A program made the translations under genes and the position numbers. A model generated the notes under the pieces. The model had not been told where the DNA came from and searched no databases. It saw only the letters and a program-made list of their open reading frames with translations. From Dictyophora rubrovolvata (lineage: Eukaryota > Basidiomycota > Agaricomycetes > Phallales > Phallaceae), in contig CP114117.1 of the NCBI GenBank assembly GCA_029959195.1, positions 248,001 to 312,000 of the forward strand: a stretch of DNA of 64,000 nucleotides. Reading direction: 5' to 3'. Below are positions 54,934 through 64,000 of this stretch, one piece after another (within the stretch, counting starts at the first letter, position 1; each line of letters begins with the position of its first letter).

Positions 54934-55509
54934 ACCTTTCTATAGCCAAAAATGTGTCCTTCTTGTCCCTAAAAACTCTTTAAAATCAAAAAAAAGAAAG
55001 AAAGACAAGTTTAGAAGAGATACAGCTGCATATAGGCTGTTTCCCTTCAATAAGACTAATTATACTAACTACAAATAATAGGAAAAATACATAAGAACAA
55101 ATAGTATTATTTTAATTATAATTTTTCTGAAAAAGAAACATATTTAAAGTTGAGATAATCCAAGTCTTGCTCTCAGACCCTGTGGGAACCCCACACCGCT
55201 CAAGCTTGCATATTACTCCTGCTCATGCCAGATTATGACGTAGGGACCCTGCTTTAGTTTTTTCAGTCAGCAATGTCTCAGTCCATAGCCATGAATAAAA
55301 ACTCAGATAGCAAACTCGAGTGAAATCCATCCTTATCATGGTGCTATATGAGAGCGAGTGCTCAAGTGCTCAAGCACTCAACTCTTTCAGAGCTTTTTGA
55401 CTTGCTTCCTTTGACTCTTCCATTCAAAGTATCTGGCTCAACACTTCCAAGCTGAAGACACCAGGTCTAGTTCACTCGTCAAGGTGTGGATTGAACCGTA
55501 ACTGACTGT
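54934..55509. other. No supported gene
   Basis: About 575 bp between the LTR fragment and the right two-ORF unit. Short A-rich runs; nothing recognised. Confidence 0.45.
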
Positions 55510-55632
55510 TGTCGCGCACCAAAATCTTCCTAATAAGGAAACGTTCCAATTTTTGGTTCAAAGCGGAGTTTCAAACTACCAAAAACTTAACCGATACACC
55601 ACAGCCTCTCGAAATCAAAACCCTTATGAAAA

Positions 55633-56265
55633 ATGGCCGCATTTTCATTTCACTATATATCATCAATCTCTTTGCCCATTCCAGCATCTCCCACCGAGTC
55701 ATTACCCCCCTCTGACGATGAATCTATATCACCTTTTTGTTTTTCGCCTTCCAGTCCAAGGACATACAATTTGGATCTGCATACGACTCTTTATATCTAT
55801 AGTTCCCAATATGCGAGTCTCGACATCGACGAAGAAATGTACCTCCCGAAGTTCCCTCCACCTCTTATTATTCGTCAATGCAGAAGTTCAGATTTGGTTC
55901 ACCCCGGTCTCATGTTTGGAGAAAAGGTTTATATCAAGGAACAATTAGACTGGTTTACAATTATCAACGTTTATTCTACACCCGAATCAGCCGTTAAAGA
56001 CTCATATCAGATTTGGTTAGTGACACAAGAAGGGTTCGAATTTACATTCCTGGTTCTAGATGTGCCAAGTCGTTGGGTTGTCATGAAAAACATAAAAACG
56101 CAAAAACATAGCCCATATAGACCAGCCAATCTTGTTCCTGTAGATCCTCAAAGGTCTTGTTTTTCACCCCATTCACCAGAACCAATATCTCTCCCCTCTT
56201 CTCCATCCAAACGATCCTTCCGAAAGATCCGACACATTTGCTCAAACCTTCTTGGACGAAATTAG
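55633..56265 (+). CDS. ORF A of the two-ORF unit, right copy (210 aa)
   Basis: Same length and start (MAAFSFHYISSISLPIP) as the left-copy ORF A, and open throughout. About 16 residue changes against the left copy, many of the kind that C-to-T changes produce (R to C, R to Q, R to H, T to I or M). The central block SYQIWLVTQEGFEFTFLVLD and the basic tail KRSFRKIRHICSNLLGR are kept. Unknown family, inside an LTR-like fossil. Confidence 0.5.
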   Translation: MAAFSFHYISSISLPIPASPTESLPPSDDESISPFCFSPSSPRTYNLDLHTTLYIYSSQYASLDIDEEMYLPKFPPPLIIRQCRSSDLVHPGLMFGEKVYIKEQLDWFTIINVYSTPESAVKDSYQIWLVTQEGFEFTFLVLDVPSRWVVMKNIKTQKHSPYRPANLVPVDPQRSCFSPHSPEPISLPSSPSKRSFRKIRHICSNLLGRN

Positions 56266-56370
56266 GACAAAAGGCTTGATTAGGATAAGTGATTAGATTT
56301 GTATTTCATCTCCTTCTTTCTTTTTGGACATTTCATTAGCACTTAAAAATTTTGGTTAACTCATATCATC

Positions 56371-56949
56371 ATGTCGGACAATAATGATACTCCTACTTCC
56401 CCTATTCCCCTTTTTCAACTCCCTTTCTTCCCTTTTGAATATCGTTCTTCTCTCAGATTCGGACCCAACCCTAATTTCCTCTCATGACTTCGTGTTTACA
56501 ATACTCTTGTTTCTGAAATTGATGTCGACCCCTCCACAATGCTTCCGATTACTCCACAGCCACTAATGGAGATTACTATTCCTTATGACGATCTGGAGAT
56601 AGGATATCCACGAGCTTTAACCCTGTACGAATGAACCAACATCAATGTCATGGACGAATCGTATGAGTTTGTCGAGTTCCTTTCAACAAATCGTCAAGAA
56701 GAATCAATCTGGAGACTGGTCTTTCATCATCAATTTCGAAGTTATACTCAATTCTTATTCATAGACACACCCCTATCTGCCATCCCATCCCCTCCTGACT
56801 ACTCTGTTGGAAATCAAACCCTCCCTTCCTATTCCAATCTCCAATCCAATCTCGTTCAAGATCTGGTATTGTTAAGCGTTGCCATAGCCATTATTATTAC
56901 GCCACAGCCACGAAGAAGAAGATCTCGTCAACAAGAACCAGATCAGTAA
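56371..56949 (+). pseudogene. ORF B of the two-ORF unit, right copy, broken
   Basis: Counterpart of 13,221-13,763, recognisable from MSDNNDTPTSPIP through ESIWRLVFHHQF to the hydrophobic end, which here runs on into an Arg-rich tail (PRRRRSRQQEPDQ). Broken, about two breaks. Confidence 0.55.
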
Positions 56950-57773
56950 GAAGTTTGGGATGGTAAGATTATAGTTTTGGGTAAGAGGTAGCATGAGAAG
57001 TGCCAGATGGTGATTTTGGTAAAGCTATGCTGGGAATCCGGTTTCATCGTCTTCTTTTGATCTCTTTTTGTTTCTCTTTTGTTTCTCTTTTTGTTTCAAC
57101 ATATTTCTCCTATTCCCCCTAACCACATATGTGATTCCCCTTTTTTTTAATTGTATCCTCCATCATTTTCTCCTTTTTCTTTTGTTCCTTTGTTCTCTTT
57201 TTGTTTCCTTTTGTTATCATAATGAATGATGAGTGATCATTCCGCTTTCCTTTATGTTTCCAAACGGTATAAATACTGCATGTAAATACATGTAACAGCA
57301 GCAATCTACCGGAACGGTTGTCTCAAGTTTAGTTCAGTTTAAGTCAAGTTCAAGTCAAGTTTCGTCTCTAGTCTATTTCTACGCTCACGTCTATTTCTTT
57401 GGATTACTCTGAGTGAGGCCTCGGAGTATAAACTCAATGATTCGTATTGTCGTTGAAGCCTTACTAACTTTAAAACAGATTATCATCGCTGTATTATCGA
57501 CGGCGTATTGACTCACCATTTTATCGCAACTCACGTTTATCGTCCCCCTCACACACACACGATCTTAGGATCATCATTTTTTTGTTGTTGTTGGTTTTAT
57601 ATCAATGCACACACACTCACTAAATATCATATTATTCCCCCACCCTCCTCCTTACGAAATCAGCATCTGGACCCGCTCCACAGAGACTAGACGGCCTCAA
57701 ACAAAATATCTTCGTAGTTTTTCCGATTGTATATATAGCTATGACATTTAGCTATTATCTTCGGATCGTTACA

Positions 57774-58497
57774 CCGTGAATCATACAGCCGTATCTGTTT
57801 ATGGTACGGTGAGGAGCTCTAGGCGCCCACATCATTCATGATTCATTTTCCACACATATTCTCTCTATTTTCAGGAATTAACCTCCAGGCTTAGACAAAT
57901 TTTTCAAGGATGGGCTCCATCGCTATATCAATTATGACAACTGTGCTTGAGTCTTGGAAGAGTCGGAACCAGTCATTACTTTGTGATCTCGCCCTACCAA
58001 AAAGGAATATTTCAGAAATTTGGCCCAAATGACATGAACTTTCTTTTGCAATTTTTCTGATATGTTCTCACACAACCACCTTTAATCAAACAGGCCATAC
58101 CAAGATGTTCAACTTGTTTACTGTCTTTGGCACTTTCGGGAAGCATGTTAAGATTCAGAGTTATAATAGTGTCTTAAGAAGTGCTCTTGTAAAAGTATTC
58201 CCACATTGTCGCATGCCCAATCTGTCCCAATCCCATGTGGGGAACATGTATGACTAATCTGAATTACCAATAAAGTCATATTAATCTGTCCAAATTGGTC
58301 AATTTACAGAGTTCAGTTCAATGGCGACAAAGGTGACCAACAACGTAATCAACTCAAAGGACCATCAAACTCATATCGGTAGTACCTGCATATTACCCGG
58401 ACTGACTCGGATCGACATGTCTTGGCACAATACGGCCAGAAGTATGTCTTATAACCGCATGGGCCATATCAAATTCTAGTCATAGTCATCCATCGTG
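57774..58497. other. No supported gene
   Basis: About 720 bp between the two-ORF unit and the presumed end of the Plavaka element. Nothing recognised. Confidence 0.4.
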
Positions 58498-60811
58498 TGT
58501 CGCAAAAATCGCCCAAGCCTGATCTGGATGGGGCAAAATCTGACTTGTGCTGATGCTCACTGAAGGAGGCTGAAGGTCCTTGTGGATGGTGACAGAATCT
58601 GACCGAAGCTTGGTCAGTGCCGCGATGTCCAGATCAGGTGTGCACAAATTAGAAACATCTTTAATTGCACTGTATGTACCTAAGAATATACATTACAATG
58701 TTATAAATCCGTCTGGGACAGCCGCTGCTCAAGGAAAAAGCATAGAAAGGCATCCGAGTCGACTAGGTCATTGAGATAAAAGACCCTTCCAGACTTGTCG
58801 AAGGCTGGAATCATATGGCAGCCACGAACGAAGTACTTCACAAAAGCAAATTCTGCTTTCTTTGATTCTTCAAATACCTGGCATCCCTCCCACTTCGTTT
58901 TCAGCCTCCACACCGAAGGTTCCAAGTAAGTAACTAATGCAATATCATAGTGCGTTTTCAGTCGAGTTTTGAAGGAAAATAAAGTGCGAATTCAACCAAA
59001 TAATATTGGGTCTGTGTTGATCACCACACAGTCATACTACAGCTGGCCAAAAAATTCGGAATTACAGCATATTATGTCTCATTCTTCACACCAGTGTTTG
59101 ATGGAACGGTACCGGAGATAAAGACATTTATACAGAACAAGCTAAATAATCGTCAATACATTTACACATTAAACCAGGTTGAGATTATACCATGAGTGAG
59201 TTGCATGGCTGTTCTTGTGGAAGTAATTGCACTGTCAAAAATTCCCTCAACCACCTCTCAAAATGATGAAAAGTCTGATCCTTGGGAGCTTTGACGTCTT
59301 CCCATTTTTCTGCTGAAATTCGGGGCAAGTCAGACCCCAATTTCCAATGATTTCCTTCAGCTACTGGTGGTGGTGCCTTGTCACCGTCATTATTGATCTG
59401 TTCCTCTTCTTCCTTTTGTCGTGCCGAGTCATATTCCTTGACAGCTAGATGGATTCTGGCTATTGCTTCTTGATTCTCATCAATTTGTGTCATCTGGAGG
59501 TTCGGTTACTCAAAATTGCATGCCGAGTAATAACATACCTGAGACTCCGTGTTTCGAAAATTTGTTTGGTTGTACGCTTGTTGCACTTCTTGCTGAAAGC
59601 CCTCACCAGGCCGTGTTGTGTAATTGTCCATTGATCCTTTCATTTTTAAATCAAATGGGAGATGGACGAGGGAGTGGTGCTTCAGATATTCATAGTTTTT
59701 GCCATATAAGTCTGTTAATTTCTGGACGAGTGTATTAAACCTTAGAGTAGAAAATGTCAAATTATTGTGGGAACATACTGCACAATAAGATTGGTATTGG
59801 GGCAGACATGCATTTAAATATGCAATGTGTTCTTTGGAGACCGGGCGTAAAACCACGATACTGCGAATGACAGCCAAAATGCGGAAACAGTGAATGACGG
59901 GTGAATTGGCAGGTAGAATATTAACCAAAGAAAATACAATGCACTGAAAAAAATATAAGTTTGAATTTCTATCACTTAATTTGGACTTACTTTTAAGATA
60001 TTACGATAGCTGTTGCCATCCGCAAAATCTTTGTCAGTGATGTTGAGGAAGTGCTTAAGTGTCGGCCATCTAGGGATCTCCCGCATGCTTAAATAATGTG
60101 AGAATGAGCGCAGGTTGGAAAAATAAGAAAAATAAACTCACTTTAAAGACAGCTGTCTTTGTTCATTGGCGTTGAGAATGGTGTTGTTCAGCAGTACCCA
60201 CTGGTGTTTCCCCCATTCACCTGAGTCTAATTCATGCAGCATGTCATACGAGTAGGCTAAATATGGGTCAGAATTGGCGATCTTCCAAAATGCATTCTAT
60301 GCACATATATTTGAGATTTTGTTTGTCACGTAATATGTATTGCTCACCTTCACTAAATGCAGTCCTGTATCCTGCAGGAGCTTCTCAGCAGCTGTGGCTG
60401 GTAATGTCAGAGCTTTTTGGTACACGGCCTTCATATCTGACTGGGTTCGAAATGAGACTGACGTAGTCAAGTTCGTTAATGAATGACGATGGGTGAGGCA
60501 ATGCAGGCAAGGATAATTTGCCTATGCACCCTGCTGTTGAGGGTGCAAACAAGCCAGAAGGAAAAATGTCATGATGAGTGTATTTTATTGGCACTAAGAA
60601 AATCATTATTTCTCTTCTCCCCATACTCTGCATCACCTTCTCCTGCTCGAACTTCGCAAAAACGCTCATTATTTCTATGAATAAGACTGTGGAAATTATA
60701 CACTGGATTTATTATTATTTAATCATGTCGAAACACCACTTTCCGGGCCGGTTTTTCCATCGATCAAGGTATTTCATAGCCTTGGCACAGCCCCCTCCTC
60801 GAGCCACATGC

Positions 60812-61471
60812 TGTCACGCTCCGCGTGCCCCAGAGTCCAAACCCAGACTATCCTGAATCCCGTACTACATACCCCATATTTCCTCTTAACTCCAAGACCC
60901 GTACTCCATCCATACTCCATCCGTACTCCGTATCAGACATCTTCCTTAAGGGGATGTGTATTCCGGTCACTTAGTAATAAGGTACCTGGTTGTCATCTTG
61001 GCTTGCACTAGTCAATTCCCACTTTCCCTTATTTGTCATTATCCCCATTTATGTAGTTCTGCTCCCTCCTGTATTTAAACCCCAGCTCCCTCAGCTGTGG
61101 ATCCTCAGTCTGAATATAATCAGTTTAATCAGTTACTCTCTCATCTCTAGTCCATCTCATACTCTTAATCCGTATTGCGTAGTTTGGCTCGGACTTAACG
61201 TTCGAGTCAACTCGTACTTATCATTCACGTTGTCTTCAATGACATGGACTTGTACTCCGTTGTCGTATCACACATTGTCGGACTTGTACGTACTTGCATA
61301 CCTCCTCGTATTCCGAAATCGAGGGATATCGTAAGCTGGGCGAGTGGGCGCAACATATAAGTTGAAGCCAGGTCCCTCACCCTGTACTTCAGTACTCTGT
61401 CTCCTGTCTGACCCCGTGGTCTGGACTTCTTCAGAACTATCCGGAATAGCTTCGGGCCACCGTACGTAACA
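60812..61471 (+). mobile_element. Solo LTR, second Gypsy-type family (660 bp)
   Basis: Starts TGTCACGCTCCGCGTGCC, ends CGTACGTAACA, perfect 5-bp duplication CATGC (60,807-60,811 and 61,472-61,476). Related to the 525-bp solo LTR at 8,949-9,473 but longer by internal sequence. Nested in the Plavaka element, so younger than it. Confidence 0.88.
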
Positions 61472-62097
61472 CATGCTACCAATTAGACACCCTGTCTTGG
61501 CCTCTACAAGGCACGGAACCTCTTATATGCTTATTCACCGAGACTAATACATTACAAATAATGTGTTCAAACCAACACTCCAGCTCTAAACAATATCCTG
61601 GCTTAATTAATCATATTTTGTTTTGGCTGTCCTTGTTCCTGTTCCCAATCCTTTTTCCTTGGTTTTTCTTCATTTCCTTGCATTCCCATCTTGATCTATA
61701 TTCCATATCCTTACATTTTGTTTTGTTTTATTCTAATTTCCATTGCACAATGCTCTCCCTTCATCTCCATTTGTCTTTTCCTTGTTTTATTTTCATATGT
61801 CTTATATCTTCTTCAAATTCACACTTAAGTAGAAGTTCCAATTTAGTGTCGGAAATTTCACTGTAAAAGCATATATAAACTCATCGTTTAGACGAAGAAT
61901 AAACCAGTATTGCACTCCCCAGTATTTTCCAGAGAGAAAATAAGTTTCTAAGTCGCTTTATTGGTGATTTTCGAAGCTACACTTAGGAGACAGAGACCTC
62001 TTGATTCATCTGTCATTGCTCACTTAATTTTGTTCTTTTCAACATCAAACAACCTCATACTCAACTGCTATTATCTTATATCATTTCGCTCTACACT
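61472..62097. other. AT-rich stretch inside the Plavaka remains, possible further LTR
   Basis: No coding match to Plavaka here. AAGCATATATAAACTCATCG followed by AATAAACCAG near 61,867-61,905 looks like an LTR promoter plus polyadenylation signal on the plus strand, but no TG...CA ends with a target duplication could be set. Confidence 0.3.
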
Positions 62098-63668
62098 CTA
62101 AACACAGATTTGGTTCCCTGAAGATCTTCTGTTTATCTCCTGTACACTTGCATCACCGCGTACCACACAAGCAATATGCCTCTTCCTTATCAACGGCATG
62201 AATGCAAATGCCGGGGTGGAGAACTTGAGTACACGTATCTCCACATGTAACTGCTTCACCATTATGTGAGCATTTGCGGATTGGATGGAATATAACATGG
62301 TGGACTTTTTGATACACTTCTCGTTTGAACCTTGTGAACTCAACAGATGTCATAGAGTCGTCTTCATCTTCAGTTGTACTTCTGCCTTCTGAAACCTGGA
62401 AAAAAAATCAGACAAACTCTAGGGTTAGACATCAATGACTTACAATGGGCATGTAACCAATTAGTACACCTCCACCATTGTCAGAGCCATTCCTAATCGC
62501 CACTGGGAGGAAGCCGGCACGCAAGATTATAGGGTGTTTGATGACAGTCTTGGCTACGTTGCTTTTGTCCAGCCATAGATGTAGCAGTAGGAAACAATGC
62601 GGAACACCAGGCTCTTTGGGCAAAGAGTCCTATTTATGTCAGAAAGTAATGTGAGCTTAGGTGAACATGTAGTATGATGAACTACTGACCTGGATTTCCC
62701 ACCATAGTTCACCACTGTTGAGTTTGTCATAGAGCTGTGTAAGTCAATGGCCCCGATAAAGCCATTTTTGCTCCGGATACCACATGATTGATTCAGCCAA
62801 AGTCGGATCTGAAACTATGTCCAAAATCCATTTCCAGGGATCTCAAAATTGAAAAGTAAATCTATATTCTTTGTTTTTAAAATGGTGTACAACTGTTTCC
62901 TCTTGAAACTGTCATGGCGATTCAATATAAAAATAATGGGATAATGATTGCAACTCACCTGAATACTAAAACAACACGCGGCCTTCAAAGACTGATCATA
63001 GTCTTTGAAGGTTTGAATTGTCAGGTAACTACCAGAGGCCCAACATCCATTGATTCCTTCTAGGGTTGTTCGGATGGTTTTGCGGTTGTGGCCCTTTGAC
63101 ACCATCAAATGGCAAAACTCGAAGTCAGGGTGGGTTCAGAATGGGGCCCAAGGTTTCACCTGAGGTTGAGGTTGAGGCTGGTCGGGTTGAGGAGTAGATG
63201 AGGGTTTGACAGTCTCTGGTTCATCCAGAAAAATGACTGTTGGTTTACGATAACTATGAGGGTGATGTAGAATCCGAATGAAGTTGTGCATGAAATGGTC
63301 GGACTGGTCAGACTGGTCATTGACTTCCATATCATCTTCTTCGGACTCTGGATTGTCTAAATAAACATGAACGGTGGGTGCTAATACTGTTACATGAACC
63401 GTAACATACCTGGCATTATTTCGGTAGGTGTGGGTGACATCTCTTGGGGTATCGGGCATCCACCTACATCCCCAGGGTCATCATCTGGGTTTACATTTTG
63501 CAAACATCTGTGAGCTTGCACCCGAGGTATGGCCTGTTCTTGACTTCGTTCCCTTTGACAAGATTTGATGTGTTTGTCAGAGCAACGTTTATTTACAGGC
63601 GAGGCACATACACCACACCATTTCTGATGGTTTTGGAGTCGCAAATGGCATGGAGGTTCAGTCCACAT

Positions 63669-64000
63669 CTGAAGGTAAGGTTTACAGAGAATTAAGATAA
63701 ATTAACGTGGACAAAAATTGAAAGATGAACTTACCTTGGTATCATTCCATTGATTACTGGGGTTTTATGATATGTAGGTAGCACACGTACTTAGCAGAAA
63801 TGAACCAGACGTGCAACATGTGACATGTGACACATGACATACTCAGGTATCCCAACCAATACTCACTACCACTCTTTCACTTTATTCGTACGGCCACACT
63901 TATAATAGACTACCCGTGGGGTAGATAAAGGTGAGGTTTGTTCTCTACATTTTTAGCAGCCTCACTGACATGACAATTCTATAGGCCTCACAGTGGTTCA
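63669..64000. other. 5' flank of the Plavaka transposase gene
   Basis: About 330 bp to the window edge. Contains short ACATGTGACA-type repeats near 63,810-63,840. The element's right terminus was not identified. Confidence 0.4.

Larger units (their letters stand above)
55510..57773 (+). mobile_element. 2.3-kb TG...CA unit with two ORFs (right copy), LTR-like
   Basis: 2,264 bp, starts TGTCGCGCACCAAAATC and ends CGGATCGTTACA. Flanks CTGT (55,506-55,509) and CCGT (57,774-57,777) agree at 3 of 4 bases, consistent with a diverged 4-bp duplication. It is nearly identical along its length to the left copy (12,350-14,634), in opposite orientation. After the ORFs come GGTATAAATACTGCATG (about 57,267), a leader-like run of GTCAAGTTCAAGTCAAGTT, and pyrimidine-rich sequence, as in an LTR. 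It is broken in ORF B only (about two breaks). Confidence 0.65.
58498..63668 (-). mobile_element. Plavaka-type DNA transposon (CMC/EnSpm relative), decayed
   Basis: The large transposase gene reads right to left. The start at 63668 (MWTEPPCHLRLQNHQKW) is followed by zinc-binding CGVCASPVNKRCSDKHIKSC. Next come HHPHSYRKPTVIFLDEP and KPWAPF (63,130-63,270), FCHLMVSKGHNRKTIRTTLE (about 63,100), HCFLLLHLWLDKSNVAKTV and NGSDNGGGVLIGYMPIV (62,450-62,600). TTRPGEGFQQEVQQAYNQTN lies near 59,600, and the C-terminal KTKWEGCQVFEE and YFVRGCHMIPAF near 58,800-58,900. These motifs are characteristic of Plavaka transposases of Agaricomycetes. Several frame breaks and a solo LTR (60,812-61,471) interrupt it. 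TGTCGCAAAAATC at 58,498 may be the left end. The right end was not found and may lie beyond the window. Confidence 0.8.

Noticed and set aside
61540-61985. A further solo LTR in the AT-rich gap of the Plavaka element.
   Set aside because: TATA and AATAAA signals are present, but no TG...CA ends with matching flanks could be set; left only as a possibility.
1-64000. CRISPR arrays, bacterial operons, riboswitches, rRNA.
   Set aside because: No regularly spaced repeats, Shine-Dalgarno-type starts or rRNA cores were seen. Spliceosomal introns and fungal protein families show a eukaryotic genome.

Overview
The window looks like a repeat-rich, gene-poor accessory region of an Agaricomycete (mushroom-forming basidiomycete). 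The grounds are very short introns (about 55-65 bp), a DUF6535 gene, an F-box gene with a long variable tail, an aminoglycoside-phosphotransferase-like (APH-like) gene of the basidiomycete type, a Plavaka-type DNA transposon, and chromodomain Gypsy elements. No RNA gene, CRISPR array or bacterial feature was seen.

Layout. 1-3,150: two apparently intact host genes on the minus strand, the small TFIIA subunit (cut by the window edge) and an MFS transporter. 3,151-9,500: decayed coding fragments, a hAT-type MITE (6,966-7,447) inside an unknown gene, one copy of a ubiquitin-like (UBL) gene family, and two solo LTRs. 10,005-15,680: a DUF6535 gene split by a 2.3-kb TG...CA unit carrying two ORFs and by a solo LTR. 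15,947-19,777: a broken PIF/Harbinger transposon with 3-bp target duplications. 21,000-41,826: an amplified cluster of UBL genes (+) convergent with C2H2 zinc-finger genes (-), plus F-box and P450 genes. It contains an imperfect tandem block duplication (about 25.1-32.46 kb and 32.46-41.8 kb). Two zinc-finger genes, one F-box gene and one P450 gene look intact. 42,011-46,160: a P450 fragment split by a 725-bp terminal-inverted-repeat element, then an unidentified coding-like sequence cut by four insertions. 46,212-48,460: a 660-bp hAT-like element and a decayed APH-like gene. 48,470-54,603: a 6.1-kb chromodomain Gypsy element with both LTRs, abutting part of another LTR element. 55,510-57,773: the second copy of the two-ORF TG...CA unit, inverted relative to the first. 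From about 58,500 to beyond 63,668: a decayed Plavaka transposon holding another solo LTR.

The six 405-459-bp repeats ending TGTCAGGG...CCCTGACA resemble MITEs. Two of them are the LTRs of the 6.1-kb Gypsy element, and the other four, each with a 5-bp target duplication, are its solo LTRs.

The best candidates for something undescribed are (a) the paired 2.27-kb units, which look like outsized LTRs carrying two related ORFs, and (b) the amplified UBL / zinc-finger / F-box block. No biological function is shown for either by sequence alone. Gene models are hand-read splices and need RNA support.
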